Shown one piece after another: positions 1-8,867 of a DNA stretch of 64,000 nt. Within the stretch, counting starts at the first letter, position 1. The number at the start of each line of letters is the position of its first letter. The DNA is from Bacteroidota bacterium. GTDB lineage: Bacteria > Bacteroidota > Bacteroidia > JAHEXY01. The translations under genes were made by a program, and so were the position numbers. The DNA is taken from NCBI GenBank assembly GCA_023251875.1, contig JAHEXY010000005.1, forward strand, positions 124,001 to 188,000, written 5' to 3'. The notes under the pieces are model-generated. The model was not told the DNA's origin. It was given only the letters and a program-made list of their open reading frames with translations, and made no database searches.

Positions 1-185
1 GCAAGGGTAGCACCCGTAATGCCTAAAGAAACCTTTTTCTTGGCTTTTACATATACCGAAAGCCATTGGTATAGATATGAATTACTGCCCTTTCTTAACA
101 TATTGAGCCATTGCTCTGAAGAAAGACAACTGGCATCTGCATTAAGATTAACGATATCGGTAAGCAATATTTTTGTTTTAGACAT
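1..185 (-). CDS. Partial hypothetical protein (N-terminus only)
   Basis: A leftward reading frame starts at the ATG at 185 and runs off the left edge without a stop, giving about 61 residues that begin MSKTKILLTDIVNLNADAS and include SSEQWLNML and KKKVSLGITGATLA. I do not recognise the family. It lies 20 bases downstream of the LDH2-family gene on the same strand, so it is probably the next gene of the nonulosonate/polysaccharide operon. The rest of the gene and possibly a NeuB-type synthase would lie to the left. No signal peptide or membrane segment is visible in the part present. Confidence 0.6.
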   Translation of the reverse strand, partial: MSKTKILLTDIVNLNADASCLSSEQWLNMLRKGSNSYLYQWLSVYVKAKKKVSLGITGATL

Positions 186-205
186 GAGTTGTTTTTTTCG
201 AATAT

Positions 206-1243
206 TTATTTTTCGCAATTTTTAAAGCTCGCATCTAAGTTCAAAAATTCTTCCCATAAATTTTCATTAACAGGAATACCCTCTACTGTTCTTTTTGAAA
301 ATGCCTTTTTTTCCGGATCACCGGCCACCATTACTTTTTCATTGCTCGATTTTGGCAGCATGCGAATACGATCGGCCATGATTTGTAAATTCTGTTTAAA
401 AAAATCTATCTGTGTAAACTTGCCAATATCCATCACCATAAAAAAATGGGAGATTCTTCTTGGTTCTGAAATGGGTGATGTAAACATGGGCAATAAATCT
501 TTACTCATAATACCTCCAGTTAATACAGCACAAAGAATATCGATCATCATACCCATACCAAACCCTTTGTAATCGCCTGCAGGCCTTAAACTGCGAGCTT
601 GGTGCGGATCAGAAACAGATTTTCCTTGTTCATCAAAAGCCCAATCCTCTGGAATGGGATTGTTGGCCATGCGGTAGTTTTTAATTTTATTCCATGAAAC
701 AGTTGAAGTAGCCATATCTAAACAAAATGGGCCTTCATTTTGCATGGGAGCCGTAAAACAAATTGGGTTTGTACCAAAAAAAGCTTCTTTACTGTTGTGG
801 GCTTTTACCAAGGCATCGGCATTGGTAAAAGACCATCCAATGCAATTTTTATTTGCAGCACGCAAAGCAAAATAGGCCGCAGCGCCAAAGTGAGATGAAT
901 CAATTACTCCAATGGCGCACATACCTGTTTCTTTTGCTCTCTCAATTGCATAGTCAATAGCTACAGCACCTGCGTGATGCCCAAATGCATGATCGGCATT
1001 TAAGATAGCAGCAGATGGGGCCGAAGAACTAATTTTAAAATTGGGAGTTTTATTAATGCGACCACCATCAACCGCACGACAATAATGTGGAAACAAATTA
1101 ATGCCATGCGAATCAACTCCTCGCAAAGAGGCTTGTATTAAAGAATCTACACAATGGTCTATTGATTCTTGATTAACATTTTTACTTTTTAAAATGGCTT
1201 TCATGGTAATTGAAAGCTTCATTCCATCAATTTGTTTTATCAT
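206..1243 (-). CDS. Ldh family oxidoreductase (LDH2/malate dehydrogenase type)
   Basis: 345-residue NAD(P)H-dependent oxidoreductase of the LDH2/MDG2 family, whose members reduce alpha-keto acids (malate/lactate, 2,3-diketogulonate, piperideine-2-carboxylate). Family motifs are present: RGVDSHG near the N-terminus with the conserved His, HAFGHHAG, SSHFGAAAYFA, GTNPICFTAP, and YKGFGMGMMIDIL toward the C-terminus; the length is normal. It overlaps the upstream Gfo/Idh/MocA gene by 4 bases (ATGA), and that gene overlaps the CMP-sugar synthetase by 4, so the three are probably translationally coupled. The context suggests it acts on a sugar acid or its precursor rather than on malate. The family is secure; the substrate is unknown. 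Confidence 0.87.
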   Translation of the reverse strand: MIKQIDGMKLSITMKAILKSKNVNQESIDHCVDSLIQASLRGVDSHGINLFPHYCRAVDGGRINKTPNFKISSSAPSAAILNADHAFGHHAGAVAIDYAIERAKETGMCAIGVIDSSHFGAAAYFALRAANKNCIGWSFTNADALVKAHNSKEAFFGTNPICFTAPMQNEGPFCLDMATSTVSWNKIKNYRMANNPIPEDWAFDEQGKSVSDPHQARSLRPAGDYKGFGMGMMIDILCAVLTGGIMSKDLLPMFTSPISEPRRISHFFMVMDIGKFTQIDFFKQNLQIMADRIRMLPKSSNEKVMVAGDPEKKAFSKRTVEGIPVNENLWEEFLNLDASFKNCEK

Positions 1244-2409
1244 AAATTAATATCGATCCATTCATTATTATTTTTTAAGCTTTGATTAGCGGCTTCAATT
1301 ACAGCAACTGAAACAAGTGATTCTCTAAAAGAAGGTCTGTGAATATTTAAATTTTCTAATGATTTATTTCCGCTTTTTAAATCCATTACATCTTTTAAAA
1401 ATACTTGCATACTCGTATACCCATATCCGCCAAAACGAAGTTCTCCATTTTCATCAGGTAAATAATCTGAAAAATAAGGGTTAATTTGTTGGATGCCGGT
1501 TTTTTCGGTAACCAATTCCACTCCTCTATTTTTTTGGTCACATTCAATACGCCCTAATGTGCCTATCACATTATATTTTTGATCACTTAATGCACTACTG
1601 CAATTAGGATCTATCCAATTGGTATTAAAGTTTGATACAAATTTATTGGTAGCATCATTTGGGTTTACCCATTCAATCATGGCATGAACAGAATCATACG
1701 TATCGATGCCTTGTTGTTTTAACACTCCATCTGTTCCATAAGCAGCAATGCGAATAGGAATGTAACGTGTTAAAAAATAAATGAGATCTACATAATGAAC
1801 CCCCAAGTATTGAAAAATATTGGTTTGACTACTCCATCCTTTAAATGTTTTTAAGGGTATATCTATTCGTTGACTATAATTTACAACAAAGTAATTGAGC
1901 TTACCTACTTTATTTTCATGAATGGCTTTCTTAATCCAAAGATTGGTTTCGTCATATCGCTTATGAAACTCTACACAAGCAAAGGTTTTGTTTTTATCTG
2001 CTATTTTAATTAATTCTTTTGCTTCAGCAAGAGTTGGCGTGAGGGGTTTTACCATTAGCGTAGGTATTGCCAAATCAAGACAAATTTTACCATACATAAA
2101 ATGCAAATGATCAGGAACTGAAATAATACAAGAATCAAAGATCTTAGTATTATTTAAAGTTGAAATAATTTGCTGTGAGCTATCTCCTAAAGCATGAAAA
2201 CTTACCTTTAAATTGGTTTTTAATAATTTATTGATTCGTATTGTAGCTTGGCTTACTTCATTTTCACTTTCCAGACTTTTTGATACTACAACTACTTCTG
2301 TAATAGTATTCGTTTTTGAAAATTGCGCTAAAGCAGATAGGATAGTTCCTGTTCCTGTTCCATTACGCCCGGTAACATACATACCGGAGCCAACAATAAG
2401 TATGTTCAT
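1240..2409 (-). CDS. Gfo/Idh/MocA family oxidoreductase
   Basis: 389-residue protein with an N-terminal dinucleotide-binding fold (MNILIVGSGMYVTGRNG), a middle segment VKPLTPTLAEAKELI matching the family EKP region (here VKP), then VEFHKRYDE and a C-terminal alpha/beta dimerisation/substrate domain. The family performs NAD(P)-dependent oxidation or reduction of sugar hydroxyls and is common in nucleotide-sugar and nonulosonic-acid pathways. The Gly-rich loop is longer than the usual GxGxxG, with a TGTGTG stretch after it. It lies between an LDH2-type reductase and a NeuA-type synthetase with 4-base overlaps on both sides. It probably helps make or epimerise the sugar acid activated by the next gene product; the actual reaction cannot be read from sequence. 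Confidence 0.87.
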   Translation of the reverse strand: MNILIVGSGMYVTGRNGTGTGTILSALAQFSKTNTITEVVVVSKSLESENEVSQATIRINKLLKTNLKVSFHALGDSSQQIISTLNNTKIFDSCIISVPDHLHFMYGKICLDLAIPTLMVKPLTPTLAEAKELIKIADKNKTFACVEFHKRYDETNLWIKKAIHENKVGKLNYFVVNYSQRIDIPLKTFKGWSSQTNIFQYLGVHYVDLIYFLTRYIPIRIAAYGTDGVLKQQGIDTYDSVHAMIEWVNPNDATNKFVSNFNTNWIDPNCSSALSDQKYNVIGTLGRIECDQKNRGVELVTEKTGIQQINPYFSDYLPDENGELRFGGYGYTSMQVFLKDVMDLKSGNKSLENLNIHRPSFRESLVSVAVIEAANQSLKNNNEWIDINL

Positions 2410-3110
2410 ATTTTATCTTTAAATAAGGTTTCAGCTATTTTTAAATCACGCATTGTATCAATATCAATTACATCGTCAGGATTCATGATATAGGGTAAAA
2501 TTTTATTACCGGTCATTGAATGTTTTTCAAAAATAGTTTGAGGTTTTGTTACATCAATCACGCAATTATAATAATACATTTTTGGCAAATCTTGTCTTCT
2601 TAATAAATAGGGAGTAGGATGCTCATGTTTCATGATTGGATCTAAAAAGCCTGTATCATCAATTCTAAAAATACGATAAGGGTGCTTGTCTGGTTCACTT
2701 ACAGAACGAACAGAATCCGCTTCTTTATGATCAAGTAATAATTGTATTGCCTCATCAATCCAATAAGGATTTCTATATGGAGCAGTAGGGCGAAGGTGCA
2801 CAACAATTTTTGGAATATAATTTTCTTTTTCTTTTAAAAAATTTAAAGCATGTTCAAAAACAGGAATATCCAATACATGATCTGCAGCTAATTCTTTAGG
2901 TCTTATAAATGGGGCTTCTGCTCCATATTTTACAGCATCAGCAATTATTTCATCATCATCACTTGAAATAATAGTGCGTGTAATTAATTTTGATTTTAGT
3001 GCATGCTCAACGGAAAGACCAACAAGACTCCTGCCATTAATTTGGATAAGATTTTTACGTTTAATTCCCTTACTGCCACCGCGTGCAGGAATGATAGCTA
3101 TAACATCCAT
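2406..3110 (-). CDS. CMP-nonulosonate (acylneuraminate) cytidylyltransferase, NeuA family
   Basis: 234-residue cytidylyltransferase that would activate a nonulosonic acid (sialic, legionaminic or pseudaminic type) or related keto-sugar acid with CTP. The nucleotide-binding signature PARGGSKGIKRKN spans residues 8-20. IISSDDDEI, AEAPFIRPKELA and HLRPTAPYR follow, all characteristic of NeuA/LegF/PseF proteins. The length fits a single-domain enzyme without the extra esterase domain of some NeuA proteins. It is the first of three genes joined by 4-base overlaps. No NeuB-type synthase or NeuC-type epimerase is visible in the window; they may lie left of position 1. The family is clear but the exact sugar is not. 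Confidence 0.88.
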   Translation of the reverse strand: MDVIAIIPARGGSKGIKRKNLIQINGRSLVGLSVEHALKSKLITRTIISSDDDEIIADAVKYGAEAPFIRPKELAADHVLDIPVFEHALNFLKEKENYIPKIVVHLRPTAPYRNPYWIDEAIQLLLDHKEADSVRSVSEPDKHPYRIFRIDDTGFLDPIMKHEHPTPYLLRRQDLPKMYYYNCVIDVTKPQTIFEKHSMTGNKILPYIMNPDDVIDIDTMRDLKIAETLFKDKI

Positions 3111-3116
3111 TTAAAA

Positions 3117-3830
3117 CTATTTGCTTGCCTCAATGTAAAGAGACACATAAATTCTACTTTCTTCGTTTCTATCAACCAACAAATTTTGTTGCCTACCTTG
3201 CCGATACGATACTTGTTTAACATCACGAAACCCGTTTTTTTCTAAGTAATATTTCATAGTTTCAAAATCCCAACAAGCCACATGAAGATATTCTTGTGTA
3301 ACAAAACTAATTGCTTCCATAGGGGTAGCAATTCTACGTTTTGCCCTTTCGGGATTTGCACTTGTAACCATCATTAACTCTTCCCACTTTTTAAACCATT
3401 GCTGATTTTTATTGGCATAATTATTTACAAATATGGATACATCTGGAACTACAATACGAAATGTACTTGATGGCTTTAAAATTCTATAACATTCTTTAAA
3501 TAAAGCATCATTTTGTTTATATGTTAGATGCTCCATAGTATGCTCAGAAATAATTCCATCAATTGAATCAGAGTCTATACGTAATGGATATCTTAAATCT
3601 GCCCCAAAATCAATTTGAGGATCAAAGAAAAAATCAATATTAATAAACTCGGGTAATTTATAATAACCGCTACCTAAATTTATTAAATTAACCTTCGATC
3701 CATCTAGTTTTAGTTTGCCTGTAAAAGTTCTGCCCACCCAAGATCTTGCTTCAAAAATCCATATCTCAAGAATATAATCAGGAACAAAAAAGATACATTT
3801 AAAAATGATTTTTTTTATTTTTTTTATCAT
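3117..3830 (-). CDS. Class I SAM-dependent methyltransferase
   Basis: 237-residue methyltransferase of the Methyltransf_11 type. The SAM-binding loop is LINLGSGYYKLPEFINID, followed by the acidic strand and DGIISEHTMEHL, then ECYRILKPSSTFRIVVPD, the usual order for small class I methyltransferases of polysaccharide clusters. It ends six bases before the cytidylyltransferase start, so it should be co-transcribed. A hydrophobic stretch at the N-terminus (IIFKCIFFVPDYILEIW) may associate with the membrane. The likely target is a sugar or lipid-linked glycan; the acceptor is unknown. Confidence 0.83.
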   Translation of the reverse strand: MIKKIKKIIFKCIFFVPDYILEIWIFEARSWVGRTFTGKLKLDGSKVNLINLGSGYYKLPEFINIDFFFDPQIDFGADLRYPLRIDSDSIDGIISEHTMEHLTYKQNDALFKECYRILKPSSTFRIVVPDVSIFVNNYANKNQQWFKKWEELMMVTSANPERAKRRIATPMEAISFVTQEYLHVACWDFETMKYYLEKNGFRDVKQVSYRQGRQQNLLVDRNEESRIYVSLYIEASK

Positions 3831-3850
3831 ACTTACAACAATTGATACAT

Positions 3851-4672
3851 TTAAAACAATAAATCATATTTTACTCTTGGGTAAACATCAAGAATGCCTC
3901 CATTAGCGGCATTGAGAATTTCTATCTTATTATTTTTAGCATATTTTCTTAAAAGAATCAATTGTTTCCATATCAACCAATAATGAAAAAAATTGTAGCC
4001 AGTTGCTGTAGATTCATCTAATAGCTTTTGTTCTGCTTCGTTCTTAGTAATTTGAGAATGCCCATAAAATCGAATTGCATCTCTACTTTGTAAACGACAA
4101 AGTTGATCAAGATCAAACCCTACTAAGTATATTTTATTAAATCCCATATACAATGCAATTGTAATACATTGTGTTATTACTGTAGGAATATTCATCATCC
4201 TTTTTGTAATATCAATTTTAGGGTTACGGAGGCGCACTGCATGAAAACCGGGATTAATATAAAACGACCTATTAGAAAGATTGGTTTTTTCACAAATAAG
4301 GTCTTTTGTGTTTTTTCCAAAAAAAAATTTAGTTGATACAGGAAGCCTATTTTCCATACTTATTATCCAATCAATCCAATCTTTATCATATTCTGCTGGA
4401 TGAAATTTTGGAACAACAACATGGTAGGCTGGATTAATTAAACCAATGTCTTTATGAGAATGGAAATGATTTTGAGTAATAACAACATCGTTTTTCAGCT
4501 TAGTTAAATCATGAGTAAGCACGGAATGTCCGCTCCCTAATATAAAACATCTTTGCCCTCGATGAATATTTTTCAATTTTTCGTTTTGCAAAAGTAATGG
4601 GTCAGGAAATAAATTGAGTATTTCCATACCATAATTAACCAATTGTTTGCGAATAAAGTATCCTGCATTCAT
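3851..4672 (-). CDS. DUF115/GT42-like protein, putative nonulosonate transferase
   Basis: 273-residue protein with an N-terminal GQRCFILGSGHSV motif (GSGHS at 46-50), then VVITQNHFHSH, and in the second half TVITQCITIALYMGFNKIYLVGFDLDQL followed by RFYGHSQ (His205). This order resembles the DUF115/MAF proteins used in flagellin glycosylation and the GT42 sialyltransferases, in which an N-terminal GNGPS-like loop binds CMP and a His in a YxGHS-like motif is the catalytic base. The neighbouring CMP-sugar synthetase fits a role in transferring a nonulosonic acid. The DUF115-like fold is fairly certain; transferase activity is inference. Confidence 0.68.
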   Translation of the reverse strand: MNAGYFIRKQLVNYGMEILNLFPDPLLLQNEKLKNIHRGQRCFILGSGHSVLTHDLTKLKNDVVITQNHFHSHKDIGLINPAYHVVVPKFHPAEYDKDWIDWIISMENRLPVSTKFFFGKNTKDLICEKTNLSNRSFYINPGFHAVRLRNPKIDITKRMMNIPTVITQCITIALYMGFNKIYLVGFDLDQLCRLQSRDAIRFYGHSQITKNEAEQKLLDESTATGYNFFHYWLIWKQLILLRKYAKNNKIEILNAANGGILDVYPRVKYDLLF

Positions 4673-4813
4673 ATTATGAAGCTATTTATTAAAAATAAAG
4701 AAAATCAAACATGCCGAACATGTACTTTAAATTAGGCGAATCTAAGAAAAATATTTAGTAAATATCGGCTTCGTCCCCAAACAATTTACTGCGATTGAAT
4801 TACATAAAAACAA

Positions 4814-5770
4814 TTAAAGTAATTGCTTTATCTTTGTTATTACAGCAGGAAAAAACTTCAAGTAGAGTATATTAATATTCATTTTTGTTGTTGAATCTTT
4901 TTGTAAGTCTTCAAAAAGAGGATCATTAAAAAAAGTTCCTCCTTTTTCTGCAAGCATAAATGCAAAGCCATGCTGTTTCTCTATTGTAGCAAATACCCAA
5001 GCTAAAAAATAATCTCTTTTTGTAAACTGATCTTGATTTTTGAAGCTATTGAAATAAGTAAGTTCTGCCCATCCCGCACTCTTTTTTTGAGAAAACATGG
5101 CAAGCTTTCGTAATTTTTGATTTTTAAAAAGCTTGTTCAATACAGGCTCTGAAATTTTTTGAGAACCTTTCACCATTACTTCGGCTGCCCAAAACAAATT
5201 GATTTCATCCATATAGGCTAATAAGTGATGTAGTTTATCTTCTCCTTTATATGAATTGATAATGCCAGGCTCAAATTCAGCTACTATCACTTTATTACGA
5301 ATTTCGGAAGGCAAACTCTTGAACAATCGTAAATCAATTCCTTGAGAATCGGATTTGAACCAATCAATATGATTAATCCCTAAATCTCGAAGAACAGTAG
5401 ACAAAGCAACTGTTTTCATTTTCACAATTTTTTCAACTTCAAACAAAGAAGTATAAGCTAAATCTTTTAAATCGTCAAGTGCCGGCTCTAATAAGCTAGA
5501 ACAATATGGAGAGCGCGTAAGATAAAAATTTACATCCTCTGCATCCTTATCAGAAACTAGAGAATTATAGGTATATAGCTTTTTATACAAATGTGATTCT
5601 TTAACTGAATAATTAAAATCACGACTATCCGCATCAAATGCTATACAATGCGAATATTTAGCAATAGTTTTCCATTTTTCATGAATTTTACCTGAAGCCC
5701 CAATGTCAATCAATACTGGAGGTGCATCATTAAACACCTCATGCCTAAGTACTTTTTCAATCAATCCCAT
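4814..5770 (-). CDS. FkbM family methyltransferase
   Basis: 318-residue protein with the FkbM methyltransferase core: VLIDIGASGKIHEKW (SAM-binding loop), CIAFDADSRDF (acidic residue at the end of strand 2), SLLEP, the KMKTVALSTVLRDLGI stretch typical of FkbM proteins, then DWFKSDSQGIDLRLFKSL. FkbM proteins O-methylate sugars or small metabolites and are frequent in surface-polysaccharide clusters. It is the first leftward gene of the block and is divergent from the GT4 gene. A TACATTTG on the minus strand at 5802-5809 could be its -7 element. A 143-base gap to the next gene holds no convincing signal. Confidence 0.83.
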   Translation of the reverse strand: MGLIEKVLRHEVFNDAPPVLIDIGASGKIHEKWKTIAKYSHCIAFDADSRDFNYSVKESHLYKKLYTYNSLVSDKDAEDVNFYLTRSPYCSSLLEPALDDLKDLAYTSLFEVEKIVKMKTVALSTVLRDLGINHIDWFKSDSQGIDLRLFKSLPSEIRNKVIVAEFEPGIINSYKGEDKLHHLLAYMDEINLFWAAEVMVKGSQKISEPVLNKLFKNQKLRKLAMFSQKKSAGWAELTYFNSFKNQDQFTKRDYFLAWVFATIEKQHGFAFMLAEKGGTFFNDPLFEDLQKDSTTKMNINILYLKFFPAVITKIKQLL

Positions 5771-5899
5771 TGAAATTTTAATTAAATTGAAAATTAAAAT
5801 TCAAATGTACAAAAGTTATTTGTTGCTTTTTTTTACATTACTTTTATTATTATTTTTTGGTGTTTGGGATGTTATATCAATGATAGAATGGATCACAAA

Positions 5900-7171
5900 A
5901 TGAAGATAGCTGTTGTAAATACTTCTGATACAATTGGCGGGGCAGCAGTTGCATGTAAGCGACTTGTCAATGCTTTAAAAGAGTCGGGTACTGATGTGAA
6001 AATGGTAGTGCAAGAGAAAAAATCTACAGAACCCAATGTTGTTTCGCTAAATGAGAATTTTCTAAAAAACCAATTGGCTTTTTTTCGTTTTGCTCTTGAA
6101 TATTTTTATTTCCTCAAATTCGAAAACGCAGCAAAAATTAATTCTACTTTTTCTCCTGCCCGATTAGGACAAGACATTTCAAATAATAAAATTATATTAG
6201 AGGCCGATCTTATTAACCTTCATTGGATAAATAATAGTTTCTTGTCATTACGCAATATTAAAAACATTTTTAGCTTAAATAAGCCTGTAATATGGTTTCT
6301 GCATGATATGTGGGCATTTACCGGAGGTTGCCATTATTCAGGTAATTGTAATAATTTCATGAATAAATGTGGTAATTGTTATTTTCTTAAAAAAACATCT
6401 GAAAATGATTTGTCGAGAAAAATTTGGGAGCACAAAAATACCATTTATAAAGATGCTTCTTTAACAATTGTATGCCCAAGCATGTGGTTAAGCAATCTGG
6501 CTATGCAAAGCAGTTTGTTGAAATATTTTAATGTTTATACCATTCCTAATCCCATTGATACCACTATTTTTAAACCCATAGATAAAGACGAAGCAAAAAG
6601 GAAATTAGGCCTAGAGACCGGTAAAAAATACCTGCTTTTTGCGGCTATGAATACCAAACACAAACGTAAAGGCTTTGATTATCTTAAAGAATCGGTTTTA
6701 TTGTTTAAAAAAGAAAATACACATGTTGAAAATGTTGAACTCTTAATAGTAGGTAAATTTGATGAGCAGCAAAAGAGCGAATTTGATTTTAAAGTTAATT
6801 CGCTTGGCGTGATAAATGGAGAAAACAAAATGGTTGATGTTTATAATGCTTCTGATGTTTATTTAATTCCTTCGCTCGAAGATAACTTACCCAATACAGT
6901 AATGGAAGCAATGGCTTGCGGAACTCCTGTAGTTGGGTTTAATACAGGAGGAATTCCTGAGATGGTAGATCATTTGCAAAATGGATATATAGCTGAATAT
7001 GGATCTTCTCAAGATTTTACTAAAGGTATTTCGTGGGTATTATCACATAATAATTTTAATGCCTTATGTTTAAATGCAAGAAAAAAGGTACTTAATAATT
7101 ATACTTTTCAGATTATTGCGAAACAACATATTGAACTTTATAATAAACTTTTATCGATTAAGGCCTCCTGA
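5900..7171 (+). CDS. Glycosyltransferase family 4
   Basis: GT-B fold retaining glycosyltransferase, 423 residues. I chose the ATG at 5900 because MKIAVVNTSDTIGGAA is the normal GT4 N-terminus; the in-frame ATG at 5864 would add 12 unrelated residues. The donor site carries TVMEAMACGTPVVGF (Glu336) and GGIPEMV, the EX7E region. A Cys-rich loop after WFLHDMWAFTGG (His135), with CHYSGNC and KCGNC, marks a GT4 subgroup common in Bacteroidota capsule loci. It begins a rightward operon with a methyltransferase and a GT2. The enzyme is cytoplasmic and the sugar donor is unknown. Confidence 0.86.
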   Translation: MKIAVVNTSDTIGGAAVACKRLVNALKESGTDVKMVVQEKKSTEPNVVSLNENFLKNQLAFFRFALEYFYFLKFENAAKINSTFSPARLGQDISNNKIILEADLINLHWINNSFLSLRNIKNIFSLNKPVIWFLHDMWAFTGGCHYSGNCNNFMNKCGNCYFLKKTSENDLSRKIWEHKNTIYKDASLTIVCPSMWLSNLAMQSSLLKYFNVYTIPNPIDTTIFKPIDKDEAKRKLGLETGKKYLLFAAMNTKHKRKGFDYLKESVLLFKKENTHVENVELLIVGKFDEQQKSEFDFKVNSLGVINGENKMVDVYNASDVYLIPSLEDNLPNTVMEAMACGTPVVGFNTGGIPEMVDHLQNGYIAEYGSSQDFTKGISWVLSHNNFNALCLNARKKVLNNYTFQIIAKQHIELYNKLLSIKAS

Positions 7172-7208
7172 TTAACCAGGATAAATTTAAAAATTAATTA
7201 ATGCGCCA

Positions 7209-8015
7209 ATGAAAAAATATTTTGAAGGAGAAGCATTATATGGAGATGATTTTTCTACTGAACAAATCAAAAACTGGTTTGACCAAGAAGCTGAGGCATA
7301 TGCGGAGTTAGGTTCAAAAAATAAAAATGAATACATATATATTTACCATGAGTTAAATAAATATCATGGATATAAATATATTTTGGACAATCATTTTAAA
7401 AATGTAATGTCCTTTGGTGGGGCCTATGGCGATGAGCTAATCCCTATTATAAAAAAAATAGAAAATATTACCATATTAGAGCCTTCAGAGCAATTAAGAG
7501 CAAAAAATTTGATGGGAATTCCTATTCAATATGTAAAGCCTCAAATAAGTGGCGATCTCCCGTTTAACGACAATCAGTATAATTTGATCACTTGCTTTGG
7601 AGTACTTCATCATGTACCGAATGTTAGTAAATTAATTAATGAATTCTACAGATGTTTAGATAACAATGGTTATCTCATATTAAGAGAGCCTATCATATCC
7701 ATGGGCGATTGGCGTAAAAAAAGAAAAAACCTCACCTCAAATGAAAGAGGCATTCCAGATCAAATTTTTCATGATATGATTTTGAAATCCGGATTTAAAG
7801 TGGTTCATAAAAGCTATTGCTGGTTTATGCCCATTACTCGATTTAATTATTTTAAAACCATTACAAAAAAAGGGCTTTTTAATTTCCAAAGTATAGTATT
7901 CATAGATAGTATTTTTAGCTTTTTTTTCTCATGGAACAAGAAGTATCATGCAACTACTAAACTCCGGAAAATACAGCCTCAATCGGTTTTCTATGTGTTA
8001 AAAAAACAGGCATAA
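7209..8015 (+). CDS. Class I SAM-dependent methyltransferase
   Basis: 268-residue methyltransferase. The Gly-rich loop is FGGAYGDELIP, followed by ITILEPSEQLRAKNL, LPFNDNQYNLITCFGVLHHV and EFYRCLDNNGYLILREP, the order of a Methyltransf_11/25 fold. The N-terminal 60 residues are Tyr- and acid-rich. Its stop overlaps the next start by one base (TAATG), so it is translationally coupled to the GT2, and it lies 37 bases after the GT4. The likely role is methylation of a glycan or of its carrier; the substrate is not evident. Confidence 0.8.
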   Translation: MKKYFEGEALYGDDFSTEQIKNWFDQEAEAYAELGSKNKNEYIYIYHELNKYHGYKYILDNHFKNVMSFGGAYGDELIPIIKKIENITILEPSEQLRAKNLMGIPIQYVKPQISGDLPFNDNQYNLITCFGVLHHVPNVSKLINEFYRCLDNNGYLILREPIISMGDWRKKRKNLTSNERGIPDQIFHDMILKSGFKVVHKSYCWFMPITRFNYFKTITKKGLFNFQSIVFIDSIFSFFFSWNKKYHATTKLRKIQPQSVFYVLKKQA

Positions 8016-8770
8016 TGTTCAATAAAAATCCTTTAGTATCCATAGTAACTGTCGTTTTTAATGGAGAAACGGTTTTAGAAAAAACGATACAAAGTATAGT
8101 ATCTCAATCCTATCAAAATATTCAATATATTATTATTGATGGTGCCTCAAAAGACAATACCTTAAGCATCATAAAAAAATATGAAACCCGTATATCCTAC
8201 TGGATAAGTGAGCCCGATAAAGGTATTTATGATGCAATGAACAAAGGACTTGCTGCTGCTACAGGCGAATATGTTTGGTTTATGAATGCCGGAGATTCTA
8301 TCTATTCAGCATCTACCCTCGAACAAATAATTAAAAAACACGGCAATTCAGGTGATGCATATTATGGCGAAACTCAAGTAGTAGGAGAACAAGGAAGCAC
8401 TATTGGAATGAGACGATTATCCGTACCGGAAAAACTCACGTGGAAAAATTTAAAAATGGGAATGGTTGTTTGCCATCAATCTATCATTATTAAAAAAGAA
8501 TATACGTCTCCTTATAATTTAAATTATCCAGCAAGTGCTGATATAGATTGGATTATTCATGCGCTTAAAAAAAGTAATACGATAATAAATACGCACCTTA
8601 TAATCACCAATTTTCTGAGCGGAGGAAGTTCAAGCAAAAATATTATTCAAAGCAATATTGAAAGATTTAAAATCATGGTTTATTATTATGGCTGGATCTC
8701 TACCCTATTGAATCATTTTATTATTGGAGTAAAATTCACATGGTTTTATTTACGCCACAGAAGAATTTAA
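8015..8770 (+). CDS. Glycosyltransferase family 2
   Basis: 251-residue GT-A inverting glycosyltransferase. N-terminal PLVSIVTVVFNGE, IQYIIIDGASKDNTL and WISEPDKGIYDAMNKGLAAA match the WcaA-like GT2 subgroup, and WFMNAGDSIY supplies the DxD-like metal site. CHQSIIIKKE and DIDWIIHA lie in the acceptor half. It is the last gene of the rightward trio. The 97-base gap to the convergent YfhO gene contains an imperfect dyad at about 8802-8823 without a T-run, so no clear terminator is seen. Confidence 0.85.
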   Translation: MFNKNPLVSIVTVVFNGETVLEKTIQSIVSQSYQNIQYIIIDGASKDNTLSIIKKYETRISYWISEPDKGIYDAMNKGLAAATGEYVWFMNAGDSIYSASTLEQIIKKHGNSGDAYYGETQVVGEQGSTIGMRRLSVPEKLTWKNLKMGMVVCHQSIIIKKEYTSPYNLNYPASADIDWIIHALKKSNTIINTHLIITNFLSGGSSSKNIIQSNIERFKIMVYYYGWISTLLNHFIIGVKFTWFYLRHRRI

Positions 8771-8867
8771 TGGCATTTGTAATTATAAATTCGCATCAAA
8801 ATATTGGCATAATGCCGATATAACAGCCGTTTAGGATCCCAATTTTCGGGAGCCTATTACGGATGTA

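Noticed and set aside
8802-8823. Dyad TATTGGCAT/ATGCCGATA between convergent genes
   Set aside because: It lacks a T-run on either strand, so it was not called a terminator.
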